DNA of 64,000 nucleotides from Desulfuribacillus stibiiarsenatis (GTDB lineage Bacteria > Bacillota > Bacilli > Desulfuribacillales > Desulfuribacillaceae), in contig NZ_MJAT01000004.1 of assembly GCF_001742305.1 (NCBI RefSeq), positions 38,349 through 102,348 of the forward strand, in the 5' to 3' direction. Positions 55,249 through 64,000 of the stretch are shown piece by piece. Both the position numbers and the translations under genes were made by a program. The notes beneath the pieces were generated by a model. It ran no database searches and was not told the origin of the DNA. It was given only the letters and a program-made list of their open reading frames with translations. Position 1 is the first letter of the stretch. Every line of letters begins with the position of its first letter.

Positions 55249-55863
55249 ATGTTAGAGTTAACGGAAGAAAGAGTCGTCCCTAAACTTATGAAGCCAACCA
55301 ACGGAATGCTACTAGAGCATTTGGCAAGATATTATTTTGCTACTCCTTATATATATGGTAGAGTCCTTGATATCGCATGTGGAGCAGGCTACGGATGCCA
55401 CATGATTGCGAAAGAACGGAAACGAGAAGTGACGGAGGTGATCGGAGTTGACATTGACCCTATCACAATCCGATATGCGAACCGAGAATATAATCATCCC
55501 AAGATCGAGTTTCGAGTAGGGGATTGTACCGATCCGAACCTTCCGGAACAACTGGGAATGTTTGAGACGATTATCAGTTTCGAAACAGTGGAGCATATTG
55601 AGGATGACCAACAATTTATTGAAAACGTATACCAGATGCTTTCCCCAGGAGGGAAGTTTATTATTTCAAGTCCTTTCGGACAAGGCAGAGGGAAACCAAC
55701 GACGGAGCCTTTTCATGTGCATCAGCTTACACAGCAGGAATTTGAAGAGTTATTTACAGCTTTCTCATCCGTAGAGTTCTACTATCAGAGGGGTGTAACC
55801 TTTGAGAAAACGCAAAGAGAAGGTGTAAAGTATTATATTGGTATGGCAGTTTGCACAAAATAA
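55249..55863 (+). CDS. Class I SAM-dependent methyltransferase
   Basis: 204 aa from ATG 55249 (GAGGAGGTG upstream; an earlier ATG at 55231 is not supported). Motif I VLDIACGAGYGCHMIA, motif II IGVDIDPITIRYA, then VGDCTD and FETIISFETVEHIEDDQQFI. The GAGYG and ETVEHI segments are common in ubiquinone/menaquinone-type and small-molecule methyltransferases. Substrate unknown. Confidence 0.87.
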   Translation: MLELTEERVVPKLMKPTNGMLLEHLARYYFATPYIYGRVLDIACGAGYGCHMIAKERKREVTEVIGVDIDPITIRYANREYNHPKIEFRVGDCTDPNLPEQLGMFETIISFETVEHIEDDQQFIENVYQMLSPGGKFIISSPFGQGRGKPTTEPFHVHQLTQQEFEELFTAFSSVEFYYQRGVTFEKTQREGVKYYIGMAVCTK

Positions 55864-55951
55864 TAAAGAATAGCAGAGAACATTAGTAATTCATTAGTAA
55901 CCCTACAGGGAAGAAATGAGCTAGCTATAATAAAATATATAAATGTAAGAA

Positions 55952-57301
55952 ATGAGGATGAATCCACTGACAGATTTTAAAGCCTTAGGAATTCAAAGCG
56001 CAATATGTCATGCATTAAAGGCGCATGGCCTTGTAAAGCCTACACCTATTCAACAACGTGCAATTCCTGTAATTTTAGACGGGAAAGACGTAATCGCTCA
56101 AGCGCAAACAGGTACGGGCAAAACATTAGCTTTTGTACTACCAATATTAGAAAAGATTGATATTGAAAGCAGTCATGTACAAGCATTAATCGTCACACCA
56201 ACTCGGGAGTTAGCGATTCAAATTACAACAGAGATTAAAAAGATGATTGAGAATTTAGAAGGTCTAAACGTTCTATCGGTGTATGGTGGACAAGATGTAG
56301 AGGCGCAATTGAAGAAGTTAAAGGGCGCTCAACACGTGGTAGTCGCAACACCTGGTAGATTGTTAGATCATGTGCGAAGAGGATCGATTCAACTACATAC
56401 AGTTAAAATGCTGGTACTCGATGAAGCAGATCAAATGTTACATATGGGATTCCTACCAGAAGTCGAGGATATTATGCATGAGCTATCAGACGATCGGCAA
56501 ACGATGCTTTTCTCTGCTACCATGCCGCAACAGATCCGCTCACTAGCGAAAAAATATATGATTAAACCAGAGGATATCCGTGTAAAAACAACACAAATCA
56601 CGGTCAAAGATATTAAGCAATTAGTGATTGAAACTACCGACCGTGCGAAACAAGCAACCCTCCGACAGCTCATCGAACAATATAGACCGTACATGGCAAT
56701 TATATTTTGTCGTACGAAACGTAGAGCTAGCACCCTAAACGAAGCATTGATTGGATTTGGTTACGCATCGGACGAGCTACATGGGGATTTATCGCAAGCA
56801 AAACGTGAGTCAGTCATGAAAAGCTTCCGTGACGCGAAACTGCAATTACTCGTGGCCACAGATGTGGCGGCTCGTGGCCTTGACGTAGAAGGAGTGACAC
56901 ACGTATTCAACTATGATATCCCTCATGATACAGAAAGCTATATTCATCGTATCGGGCGAACGGGAAGAGCTGGTGGCAAGGGGTTAGCCATCACGCTTGT
57001 CGCACCTAAAGATAAGATGTACTTGGACATTATCGAGAAGGGCATTGATATGCAAGTAGAGCGGCATAAGGTTCAGTTGCCAAAAGAACAAAGTATGCAG
57101 CAGCAACGAAGCCAACGACCTGATGGTGATAATCAGAGTGCCAACCGAAGTGCTAATCGAAGTGCTAATCAGGGAACCAATCGAATAAAACCACAACGAG
57201 CTAGTGGGAGAAATAAAACAGAAAGCCCTACGATGACGTATGATGAAAGACGAGCAAAGAATATCCAAAGGAATAAAGAGCGCAGAAAAGGTTCTCGTTG
57301 A
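55952..57301 (+). CDS. DEAD-box ATP-dependent RNA helicase (CshA/RhlE class)
   Basis: 449 aa. Q motif [13 protein letters not shown], motif I AQTGTGKT, motif Ia [12 protein letters not shown] (VLDEADQML), SAT, and [12 protein letters not shown]-terminal tail of about 75 residues is basic and contains short tandem repeats ([16 protein letters not shown]) that probably aid RNA binding. A second helicase with DEFD lies at 11394. Starts at 55952 or 55958 (two nearby ATGs). Confidence 0.93.
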   Translation: MRMNPLTDFKALGIQSAICHALKAHGLVKPTPIQQRAIPVILDGKDVIAQAQTGTGKTLAFVLPILEKIDIESSHVQALIVTPTRELAIQITTEIKKMIENLEGLNVLSVYGGQDVEAQLKKLKGAQHVVVATPGRLLDHVRRGSIQLHTVKMLVLDEADQMLHMGFLPEVEDIMHELSDDRQTMLFSATMPQQIRSLAKKYMIKPEDIRVKTTQITVKDIKQLVIETTDRAKQATLRQLIEQYRPYMAIIFCRTKRRASTLNEALIGFGYASDELHGDLSQAKRESVMKSFRDAKLQLLVATDVAARGLDVEGVTHVFNYDIPHDTESYIHRIGRTGRAGGKGLAITLVAPKDKMYLDIIEKGIDMQVERHKVQLPKEQSMQQQRSQRPDGDNQSANRSANRSANQGTNRIKPQRASGRNKTESPTMTYDERRAKNIQRNKERRKGSR

Positions 57302-57390
57302 ATTTCCTTATTAGAGAAAATTAGTGAAACATTCTATCAATCTCCAACGTCTTAACTCTCAGAAATAATCAAAAAAGGATGATTGATTGT

Positions 57391-57912
57391 ATGAGAAATA
57401 TATTGAAAAATAAAACAATGGTATTGGTAATACTCGTTTTACCAGTGCTGTTACTCACTGCTTGTGGTGGAGTATTGAATACAAATACGAAAACGGATCC
57501 GTTTCAAGATGTCGATAATATGGGAGCAGTCTATGCCTTAGCACTTGATGCGTATATGGAGATTGATAAACATGTCAATGAAGGAATGCAGTATATAGCT
57601 TTAGATGTTGTATTGCCAGAAATCACTGAAGAGGAAGAGCAATACATTAAGAATCACCTAAAGAAATACAACGCTGAAATCAAAGAAATGACATTTGAGG
57701 AATTAGTCAACCAAGGATTGTTTAGCCAGGAGACGTATTCATTGGAAGGCGTTTATCTAACATTAGAAGAAGCAGAAGAAATCGGTGAGAATGAATGGTT
57801 GATACATGGCACGAAATTCCGCGGCGGCATGGAGATTAACCCGATGGAAGCCAAAATTAAATTTGAAAATGGCCAATGGAAGGTCATTTCATCAGAAATT
57901 AAGTTTATTTAG
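57391..57912 (+). CDS. Conserved lipoprotein of unknown function
   Basis: 173 aa from ATG 57391 (AAAAAAGG upstream; ATG 57379 abuts that site). Lipobox LLLTAC. The exported part, DPFQDVDNMGAVYALALDAY with MEIDKHVNEGMQYIALD and a final KIKFENGQWKVISSEIKFI, resembles a small family of Bacillota lipoproteins without known function. It is a small alpha/beta domain with many Glu residues. Terminator downstream. Confidence 0.7.
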   Translation: MRNILKNKTMVLVILVLPVLLLTACGGVLNTNTKTDPFQDVDNMGAVYALALDAYMEIDKHVNEGMQYIALDVVLPEITEEEEQYIKNHLKKYNAEIKEMTFEELVNQGLFSQETYSLEGVYLTLEEAEEIGENEWLIHGTKFRGGMEINPMEAKIKFENGQWKVISSEIKFI

Positions 57913-57956
57913 GCTAATATTAGTAGCAGCATTTAACATTATAGAGGTCGAATTTG

Positions 57957-57992
57957 CCCCTATTACTCGAAGAGTAATAGGGTATTATTTTT
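57957..57992 (+). terminator. Intrinsic terminator
   Basis: CCCTATTACTC and GAGTAATAGGG close on GAA, followed by TATTATTTTTT. Confidence 0.85.
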
Positions 57993-58136
57993 TGTATTGT
58001 AAGAAAATCAACGATAGGCAATACATGGGTACTCTTTCAATATAAAAGTAAGCTATAAAACTCTAACTTACACCCCTAAAACAGATGATATAAAGGGGTG
58101 TTAATAATTTGTATAAATAATTTGGAGGCGCATATT

Positions 58137-58736
58137 TTGAAAAAGTTTTTTGTGTTTTTATTAATCGGCTGCTCTAGCTTACTGCTTATAACTAGCTCAA
58201 TAATGTATGAAAACAACAAAACTAATAATTCAAGAAAAATAATTGTCTCTCAAGATCAGCCAGTTTCTAATAATATTGATGATATAATTAGCTCTGTAGA
58301 ATATGTTGTAATTGGTGAGTATACTAACTTTCAAGAAAGTTGGAATATGGCAAGAAGTAAGGATAGGAAAAAAGGTGCAGATGACGTAGTAGTAACAGGT
58401 AGACTATATGATTTTAAAGTTGATGAATATATAAAAGGTATTGATAAAAGTAGAATATTGGTAAATTTATTATATAGTTATTCAGATAAAATAATAGGGT
58501 TAGAAAATGAGATAGTGGATGACTATTATTATCAACCGATAATTGGGGAGAAAGTAGTATTATTTCTTAACAAAGATAAAGTATTTAATAATTTTTACCC
58601 CGCAATTCATCCTTATGAATATATCGTAGGAGATGACCATTTAAGAATCAAAACAAAAAACAAGGTAATAAGCGATACTTTTATCAATAAAGAGTTAAGT
58701 ATATCTGTTCTTAAAGAAAAGACAAAAATTAAATAG
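58137..58736 (+). CDS. Uncharacterised exported protein
   Basis: 199 aa from TTG 58137, with GGAGG about 9 bp upstream. N-terminal signal anchor KKFFVFLLIGCSSLLLITSS, with a possible lipobox-like IGC. The exported part has VEYVVIGEYTNFQESWNM and EKVVLFLNKDKVFNNFYPAI, suggesting a beta-rich fold, but I do not recognise the family. The gene is distinctly more AT-rich than its neighbours, with runs of AAT and ATA codons, so it may be recently acquired. Confidence 0.62.
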   Translation: MKKFFVFLLIGCSSLLLITSSIMYENNKTNNSRKIIVSQDQPVSNNIDDIISSVEYVVIGEYTNFQESWNMARSKDRKKGADDVVVTGRLYDFKVDEYIKGIDKSRILVNLLYSYSDKIIGLENEIVDDYYYQPIIGEKVVLFLNKDKVFNNFYPAIHPYEYIVGDDHLRIKTKNKVISDTFINKELSISVLKEKTKIK

Positions 58737-58760
58737 ATTGCTAGATTATTGGCAATAAAA

Positions 58761-58802
58761 GAAGTTTGGTATCCAGACATGCTGGTTACCAAACTCTTTT
58801 CA
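58761..58802. terminator. Bidirectional intrinsic terminator
   Basis: AGTTTGGTA (58763) pairs with TACCAAACT (58787), with A-rich and T-rich sides, between the convergent exported-protein and ABC-F genes. Confidence 0.8.
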
Positions 58803-58815
58803 TATATCCATAAAT

Positions 58816-60372
58816 TTAAACTACCTTAGTCGTCCATTCTTCGCAATTCCATACATGGGTTACCACATCACGGTAAAATTCTGGTTCGTGGCAGATGAGG
58901 AGAATACTACCCTTGTATTCCTTCAATGCGCGCTTTAATTCTTCCTTCGCATCCACGTCTAAATGGTTGGTAGGCTCGTCTAGTAATAATAGGTTCGTCT
59001 CTTTATTGATAAGCTTGCACAAGCGCACTTTCGCTTGTTCTCCACCACTTAGTACGACAACTTTGCTTTCGATGTGCTTTGTAGTAAGTCCACATTTTGC
59101 TAAGGCAGCACGGATTTCACGTTGCTCCATTGCCGGGAACTCTTGCCACACTTCTTCGATGCATGTCTTATAATTCGCTTCACGGATTTCCTGCTCAAAA
59201 TATCCAAGGTGTAGATAATCACCGAGCTGAACGTCTCCGGAATATGCTGGAATCAGACCGAGAATGCTTTTTAACAGAGTTGTCTTACCTAGACCATTGG
59301 CTCCTACTAATGCAATCTTTTGGCCGCGCTCCATATATAAGTTCAATGGTGATGAAAGTGGAGCATCGTATCCGATCACTAAATCCTTCGTTTCAAAGAT
59401 CATCTTGCCGGTTGCTCGTGCAGGTAAGAACTTAAATTCTGGCTTTGGCTTTTCCTTCGCTAGCTCAATAACATCCATCTTATCAAGTTTCTTCTGTCTC
59501 GACATTGCCATGTTTCTAGTGGAAACGCGCGCCTTGTTACGAGCAACAAAATCTTTTAATTCGTCGATTTCTTGTTGTTGTTTTTTGTAAGCTGACTCTA
59601 GCTGCGATTTCTTCGATTCATAAATATTCATGAAGTTATCGTAGTCGCCGACATAACGATCTAAGCATTGATTCTCCATGTGGTAGATTAAGTTAATAAC
59701 ACTGTTTAAGAACGGAATGTCATGAGAAATCAAGATAAAAGCGTTCTCGTATTCTTGTAAATAGCGTCGTAACCAATCAATGTGAGATTCATCTAGATAG
59801 TTAGTAGGCTCGTCTAATAAAAGGATGTCTGGTTTTTCTAGCAGTAATTTTGCCAACAATACTTTTGTACGTTGACCACCACTTAGGTCTTGAACTTCAC
59901 GATCGAGTCCGATGCTGCTTAAACCAAGGGCTCTCCCAATTTCCTCAACTTTAGAGTCAATAATATAGAAGTCGTTACTTGTAAGGATATCCTGAATATT
60001 ACCCATATCCTCTAGCATCTTTTCTAGTTCCTCTGGTGTTGCGTCGCCCATCTTTTCGCAGATTAGGTTCATTTCTGTTTCTAAATCAAACAGGTATTGA
60101 AATGCCCCTCTAAGAGCATCGCGGATGGTCATACCTTGCTCAAGTTTTGTGTGTTGATCGAGGTATCCAACACGTACGCGTTTCGCCCATTCGATTGTTC
60201 CAGCATCAGGCTCAAACGTACCAGTAATAATATTCATAAATGTGGATTTTCCTTCGCCGTTTGCTCCAATTAAGCCAACGTGCTCACCTTTTAAAAGACG
60301 GAAGGAAACGTCATTAAAAATTGCTCGGTCTCCAAAACCGTGGCTGAGATTTTTTACCGTTAAGATACTCAT
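58816..60372 (-). CDS. ABC-F family ATPase (ribosome-associated)
   Basis: 518 aa, two nucleotide-binding domains in one chain and no membrane segments. Walker A GANGEGKST and GANGLGKTT; signatures LSGGQRTKVLLAKLL and LSGGEQAKVRLCKLI; Walker B with Glu in ILLLDEPTNYLD and LLLLDEPTNHLD. The linker between them (about residues 235-300) is the charged two-helix P-site tRNA-interaction motif. ABC-F proteins act on the ribosome to resolve stalls or give antibiotic protection; which subfamily is not clear. Confidence 0.93.
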   Translation of the reverse strand: MSILTVKNLSHGFGDRAIFNDVSFRLLKGEHVGLIGANGEGKSTFMNIITGTFEPDAGTIEWAKRVRVGYLDQHTKLEQGMTIRDALRGAFQYLFDLETEMNLICEKMGDATPEELEKMLEDMGNIQDILTSNDFYIIDSKVEEIGRALGLSSIGLDREVQDLSGGQRTKVLLAKLLLEKPDILLLDEPTNYLDESHIDWLRRYLQEYENAFILISHDIPFLNSVINLIYHMENQCLDRYVGDYDNFMNIYESKKSQLESAYKKQQQEIDELKDFVARNKARVSTRNMAMSRQKKLDKMDVIELAKEKPKPEFKFLPARATGKMIFETKDLVIGYDAPLSSPLNLYMERGQKIALVGANGLGKTTLLKSILGLIPAYSGDVQLGDYLHLGYFEQEIREANYKTCIEEVWQEFPAMEQREIRAALAKCGLTTKHIESKVVVLSGGEQAKVRLCKLINKETNLLLLDEPTNHLDVDAKEELKRALKEYKGSILLICHEPEFYRDVVTHVWNCEEWTTKVV

Positions 60373-60506
60373 AATCGAACCCTTTCTATTTTCAGTTTCA
60401 TATTTTATAAAGCGTCAATGCTTGAACGATTTTTTTAGACATGCCCATACATTATATACGATATTGGCGGACTAATAAATGGTTTTATATTGGGTAGAAT
60501 TGCAGA

Positions 60507-61262
60507 TTAATAGATGCTTAATAATTGTATCCCAAAATCCTTTAAAGATTTACGTTTCTGCTTATAGTCAGGAATGATTGTTTGAACAAAGCTCCAAAAA
60601 TCCTTAGAATGGTTCATATGCTTAAGGTGTGCTAGTTCATGGACTAGTACATAATCAAGTAGTGGTAAGGGCGCCGTCATTAAGCGCCAGTTTAAATAGA
60701 TCACGCCATTACTTGTGCAAGAGCCCCAACGCTTTTTCTGTTCTTTAAAAGTAACGCTCTTTGGTTGTACATGCATTAAGGGGCAGTATAATTCTAGGCG
60801 GTCCTTCAATATTGTCTGACCTTGTAAGATATACCACTGCTTCAATAAGCATTTGATTGTTTCAGTCCGCTCGTACTTTGTCAGATCAGGAGGGATGGCA
60901 ACATAGAAATGCTTGTCCTGAAATACGAGGGAAGGCTTTTTCTTTGATTGCGACAAAGGACGGACTGTCTGGGGGAGAATTGTTAACGGATAGTCTTCAC
61001 CTAAGTAAGGAAATAGCTCGCCAGTGATATATTGTTTCGAATCGATTAATTGCGTTGCTTGCTGAATTGCAGATAGTTTTTTGGCGATCCAAGAGCTTTT
61101 CTTTTGCAAGACGCTATTCAGCGACTCCATGGTAATGCTCCTTGGCGCTGTGACGGTAACACCTTTCGTAGGATCAATGGAGATAGTGATATTTTTAATT
61201 ATAGGCTTTTTGATTAAAATATACGGAATGGTCGTGTCTCTGTATTGGATGGTTGTAGTCAT
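60507..61262 (-). CDS. YgjP-like M48-type metallopeptidase (DUF45)
   Basis: 251 aa from ATG 61262 (AAGGAG 8 bp upstream; the frame is open further but without support). The zinc motif VLVHELAHLKHMNHSKDFW (HExxH plus downstream acid) and WGSCTSNGVIYLNWRLM are the DUF45/WLM-like signature. The N-terminal half contains IPYILIKKPIIKNITISIDP. Possible cytoplasmic protein-repair protease; function unproven. Confidence 0.87.
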   Translation of the reverse strand: MTTTIQYRDTTIPYILIKKPIIKNITISIDPTKGVTVTAPRSITMESLNSVLQKKSSWIAKKLSAIQQATQLIDSKQYITGELFPYLGEDYPLTILPQTVRPLSQSKKKPSLVFQDKHFYVAIPPDLTKYERTETIKCLLKQWYILQGQTILKDRLELYCPLMHVQPKSVTFKEQKKRWGSCTSNGVIYLNWRLMTAPLPLLDYVLVHELAHLKHMNHSKDFWSFVQTIIPDYKQKRKSLKDFGIQLLSIY

Positions 61263-61408
61263 TAAGTTACTCCTTTGTAAACAGCCCGAAGCGTAAGATA
61301 AGCATCTGCATGACAAAAATATAAGGCATCAATAGTATAAGATATCATAAGTCGATAAACTATATTGAATCATAAGGTATATAGTAAGCTTACAATGAAC
61401 AATAGAAA

Positions 61409-61444
61409 AAAACCATAATCGATTGGTGCGATTACGGTATTTTT
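61409..61444 (-). terminator. Intrinsic terminator of the triple-LysM gene
   Basis: ACCATAATCG (61412) pairs with CGATTACGGT (61429). Read on minus it is followed by a run of T. Confidence 0.75.
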
Positions 61445-61495
61445 ACTATACATAAGTAAAGGTTTGCCCTATAGTTAGTGAAGAATTTCCAAATC

Positions 61496-62032
61496 TTACG
61501 GAATGCAGATCACTAAGCCTACAGGAATACGGTTCGGGTCGACGATATGAGGATTTAGATTAGCCATGATAGACTCGACGGTAACGTTATATCGAGTTGC
61601 GATTTTATATAAAGTATCGCCAGGCTGCACAATATAGTAACGGTCGGAAGGGCAGTGAACTGGAATTGGTTTTGGCATACATATCTTTTGACCAATTTGT
61701 AAAGCATCTGGATTTACATTTGGATTTGCTCGAACGATTGCATCGACAGATAAGCCATAACGGTTTGCTAGACGATAGAACGTATCACCTGCTTGAATTG
61801 TATAGCTTTGGTTTTCTGGACATGGATCAAGTGGCAGGCAAATAGTTTGCCCGATTTGTAAGTTATCTGGATCTATCTTAGGGTTGAAATGTAGGATGTT
61901 ATCCATAGGAATATGGAAACGCTTAGATAATAGGAAAATCGTGTCCCCAGAGCGGATAACGTATGGCACTCCCATTTTACAATAGTCAGTCTTTTTATCT
62001 TTATGACTATGGTCGTCATATGTGTAATACAT
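61496..62032 (-). CDS. Triple-LysM protein (spore coat/SafA-like)
   Basis: 178 aa from ATG 62032 (GGAGG about 10 bp upstream). Three LysM domains separated by short Pro/Cys-rich linkers: YVIRSGDTIFLLSKRFHI (about 25-68), YTIQAGDTFYRLANRYGLS (about 78-122), YYIVQPGDTLYKIATRYNV (about 134-178). There is no signal peptide and no catalytic domain, as in SafA/YhbB-type spore-envelope or peptidoglycan-binding proteins made in the mother cell. Cys in each linker could crosslink. Confidence 0.85.
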   Translation of the reverse strand: MYYTYDDHSHKDKKTDYCKMGVPYVIRSGDTIFLLSKRFHIPMDNILHFNPKIDPDNLQIGQTICLPLDPCPENQSYTIQAGDTFYRLANRYGLSVDAIVRANPNVNPDALQIGQKICMPKPIPVHCPSDRYYIVQPGDTLYKIATRYNVTVESIMANLNPHIVDPNRIPVGLVICIP

Positions 62033-62150
62033 GCAAAATGCCTCCATTCAATATACTTCCGATAGGTTGCAATAGGTGTTTGCATATCTCGGAATACTAC
62101 ATGATATTAAATGGAATGCATTAATGTGAATTATTTTCAGGATAAATTTG

Positions 62151-62229
62151 ATCTCAGCGGCGTTTACTAAGACTCCCACTCTATAGTGACGCCAAGCTTC
62201 ACCACAAGGGGTACAGGCGAAATAAGTTA
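62151..62229 (-). repeat. Hairpin repeat, copy C (inverted right module of copy B)
   Basis: Reverse complement matches 49756-49799 and 49865-49898 of copy B: AACTTATTTCGCCTGTACCC ... AAACGCCGCTGAGAT, without the roughly 60-bp extra hairpin. Arms AGCGGCGTTTACTA and TAGTGACGCCAAGCT form a stem. It lies in the divergent gap between the LysM and sbtA-like genes, which otherwise shows nothing. Confidence 0.75.
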
Positions 62230-62349
62230 TCTTAATAATTTTTTTACAGGGCTATAAATGTAACGCAGAATTCATCTTGAAAAATAGTCCTTGTAAGAGT
62301 CCTAGGCATCTAATAGAATAGGATAGATGAAATTTAAGGAGGTTAATCA

Positions 62350-63378
62350 ATGGATAGCTCAGTCATTCTTTCAGCAATTTTATCGCCGTTCATCCTGTTT
62401 TTTATTCTGGGTTATCTAGTCATCGGGTTACGCTCTGATATCCGGTTCCCACCTGCTATGAGTCAGGGAATGATGATTTTCTTATTGCTTGCAATTGGCT
62501 TAGGAGGAGGAGTGAAGGTCGCCGATGCGATTGCGAATAATGCATCTCAGTTAACACTGCTGGTATCAAGTACGATATATGCAACCCTTGCAGGTGCGTT
62601 GATTGCGGTAGTCGCGTTCTTTGTCACGTATAAATTGATTCGTTTAGACGCAACCAATGCCGGTGCCATTGCCGTTCATAACGGCGCTGTTAGTACGGCG
62701 ACGATGATTCTAGGACTTGCATTCTTGGCAGAAATGCCGTACACAGAGATTCCGTTTGCGGTGGTTCTGTATCCTTTCATGGATGTACCTGCGCTAGTTA
62801 CGGGTATTACTTTAGGTACTGTTTTCGCTACGCGTGACGGTGTAACGACGAAAGGAAAAAGCGATAACACAATTGGCAAGATTGTACTAGAAAGCCTTGC
62901 TGGCAAGGGTGTTTTTCTAATTATTGCTGGTGTCATTATTGGAGTGATTTCAGGAGTATTCTCGCCGAAGTCTACAACGGAAGTTATGAATTTATTTGAT
63001 GGTTTATTCAAAGGTGTGCTATGCCTATACTTAATGGAAATGGGTATGATTGCAGCCTCTCGACTAGGAGAGCTGTGGGAAATTCGCAAGCAAGTGGGGA
63101 AGGTTGTTGTGTATGCGGTTATTTTCCCATTTGTCATTGGTCCTGCGCTATTGTTGATTGGTTGGGCGATTGGTTTTGATCCATATTTAGCGGTCTTTGT
63201 TGCTATTATAGGTGCTTCTTCTTCATATGTGTCGGCTCCGGCTGCGTGTCGTGCTGCTCTACCAAAGGCTAACCCTTCGTTGTATGTTGGACAATCCCTT
63301 GGGATTATATTTCCGTTGAATGTAATTGTGAATATACCGTTTGTGTTATTGCCACTGAGTCGTTTATTATATCAATAG
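62350..63378 (+). CDS. sbtA: SbtA-like sodium-dependent bicarbonate transporter
   Basis: 342 aa, about ten membrane segments. FFILGYLVIGLRSDIRFPPA, GLGGGVKVADAI, AIAVHNGAVSTATMILGLAF, YPFMDVPALVTGI and the late GASSSYVSAPAACRAALPKA match the DUF897/SbtA family in order. In cyanobacteria SbtA imports bicarbonate with Na+. Followed 30 bp later by a PII-like gene, as in cyanobacterial sbtAB. AAGGAGG precedes the ATG. Confidence 0.9.
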   Translation: MDSSVILSAILSPFILFFILGYLVIGLRSDIRFPPAMSQGMMIFLLLAIGLGGGVKVADAIANNASQLTLLVSSTIYATLAGALIAVVAFFVTYKLIRLDATNAGAIAVHNGAVSTATMILGLAFLAEMPYTEIPFAVVLYPFMDVPALVTGITLGTVFATRDGVTTKGKSDNTIGKIVLESLAGKGVFLIIAGVIIGVISGVFSPKSTTEVMNLFDGLFKGVLCLYLMEMGMIAASRLGELWEIRKQVGKVVVYAVIFPFVIGPALLLIGWAIGFDPYLAVFVAIIGASSSYVSAPAACRAALPKANPSLYVGQSLGIIFPLNVIVNIPFVLLPLSRLLYQ

Positions 63379-63408
63379 AAGACACCAATAAGTTAGGGGC
63401 GGGTTTTT

Positions 63409-63735
63409 GTGACAATATCATTTTTTCCTATGAAGAAAGTCGAAATTGTAGTTGAGAGAACGCAGTTGAAGAAGGTAACGAAGCTCATTGATAGCTGTGG
63501 TGCTGTAGGCTATACGATTTTCCCTAATGTCGATGGAAAAGGGACGAGAGGAATACGTGAAGAGTCAATCAACATGTTAGATGTGATGCAAAATGCTATG
63601 ATTATAACGGTTGTTTCGGAAGAGAATGCAATGGAAATTGTCGAGGGATTACAAGATATCTTCGAAACATATTCAGGGATTGTATACGTAACGGACACTC
63701 AGGTAGTCCGAAAGAATCATTTTGAAAAGAAATAG
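63409..63735 (+). CDS. sbtB: PII-like protein (SbtB-like)
   Basis: 108 aa from GTG 63409 (or ATG 63430). KKVEIVVERTQLKKVTKLID starts a ferredoxin-like PII fold; GVRxxxxxx-type T-loop residues follow (GTRGIREESINML), then AMIITVVSEENAMEIVEGLQ and a YSGIVYVTD ending. In cyanobacteria SbtB senses adenine nucleotides/cAMP and binds SbtA; here it presumably gates the transporter encoded directly upstream. The C-terminal Cys redox tail of some SbtB proteins is absent. Confidence 0.85.
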   Translation: MTISFFPMKKVEIVVERTQLKKVTKLIDSCGAVGYTIFPNVDGKGTRGIREESINMLDVMQNAMIITVVSEENAMEIVEGLQDIFETYSGIVYVTDTQVVRKNHFEKK

Positions 63736-63801
63736 AAAAAAGGACTCTGCCAATGAACATGCCCCTGTCAAGTAGACAGTAGAAAAAACAAAAGTATTAT
63801 G

Positions 63802-63834
63802 GCGTCAATCATTAGTTATGGTTGACGTTTTTTC
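63802..63834 (+). terminator. Intrinsic terminator of the sbtAB-like operon
   Basis: GCGTCAA and TTGACGT arms around TCATTAGTTATGG, followed by TTTTTT on plus. It overlaps the end of the minus-strand partial gene. Confidence 0.7.
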
Positions 63835-64000
63835 ATGCTCTTCAATCCATTTATTCCACGGTCCTGTTGACATGGGGCCCTTGTACCCTCTGGACTCCCG
63901 TTTCTTGGGCGGAAGTGATACTAGATCATTATTGGCTTCCGCCGTCAGTATTTTACCAGAGGGTACTATCCCATATAAACAGGCTTTCGCGGCATAAATT
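63805..64000 (-). CDS. C-terminal 64 residues of an unidentified protein (partial)
   Basis: Open minus frame from the window edge to TGA at 63805. It ends ESRGYKGPMSTGPWNKWIEE then HEKTSTITND, preceded by LTAEANNDLVSLPPKKR. The short basic tail and its position beside a terminator are compatible with the end of a transposase, but I do not recognise the family. The N-terminal part lies outside the window. Confidence 0.45.
   Translation of the reverse strand, partial: IYAAKACLYGIVPSGKILTAEANNDLVSLPPKKRESRGYKGPMSTGPWNKWIEEHEKTSTITND

Noticed and set aside
58895..59590. Plus-strand ORFs opposite the ABC-F gene
   Set aside because: They are antisense shadows of a highly conserved two-domain ATPase with intact motifs.

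Overview
The window is 64 kb of AT-rich, gene-dense DNA on both strands. It looks like a low-GC Gram-positive (Bacillota), most likely an endospore former. The signs are strong AAGGAGG-type ribosome sites, frequent TTG/GTG starts, lipobox lipoproteins, a YaaH/SleL-like LysM-GH18 cortex hydrolase, a triple-LysM coat-type protein, PrcB/Gmad2 and BsuPI lipoproteins, a YfmL-like helicase and a YtrAB-like GntR/ABC operon. I do not claim a genus. I saw no rRNA, tRNA or CRISPR array.

Layout. 1-9.1 kb: a DUF421 membrane protein running off the left edge, GyrI-like, DUF1499 and GIY-YIG proteins, the LysM-GH18 hydrolase, an RND efflux pair (lipoprotein adaptor plus pump), an alpha/beta-hydrolase remnant and Ung. 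9.3-14.8 kb: HD-GYP protein, nitroreductase, YqxD-like protein, YfmL-like helicase and malate synthase G. 15-20.3 kb: two MarR-controlled units (MarR-MATE, divergent from a 4Fe-4S protein; MarR-NmrA/SDR) whose promoters carry operators with the same ATAGTT-N8-AACTAT design. 20.5-31.7 kb: topoisomerase III, spore-type lipoproteins, ThiT, a PAS-PAS-GGDEF-HD-GYP protein, a DrrAB-like ABC exporter, and a secreted Spy/CpxP-like repeat protein directly before a two-component system.

32.2-40.6 kb is the accessory island. It holds a very large WapA/Rhs-type polymorphic toxin (GLUG repeats, YD repeats, RHS core, pre-toxin domain, HNH nuclease tip). One frameshift near 35190 splits it. A small probable immunity gene, an IS110-type transposase fragment and a truncated Bro-N protein follow.

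40.6-64 kb: RluF, the YtrA/YtrB-like operon, MetF, a five-gene nickel/peptide-type ABC importer behind a consensus promoter and a structured leader, a WG-repeat protein, a DHH phosphoesterase, a methyltransferase, a DEAD-box helicase, two exported proteins, an ABC-F ATPase, a YgjP-like metallopeptidase, a triple-LysM protein, an SbtA/SbtB-like bicarbonate transporter with its PII-like partner, and the end of an unidentified minus-strand gene.

Non-coding structure stands out. A family of hairpin repeats has shared ends (ATAAAGAAAACTT ... AGTTGCACTTAT) and variable palindromic cores. Copies lie near 3.86, 31.7-31.9 and 49.66 kb, and the last one sits inside the importer operon. A related second module recurs at 62.15 kb. 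The importer's leader RNA has a near-perfect promoter, two stem-loops and a 7-bp x 6 tandem repeat.
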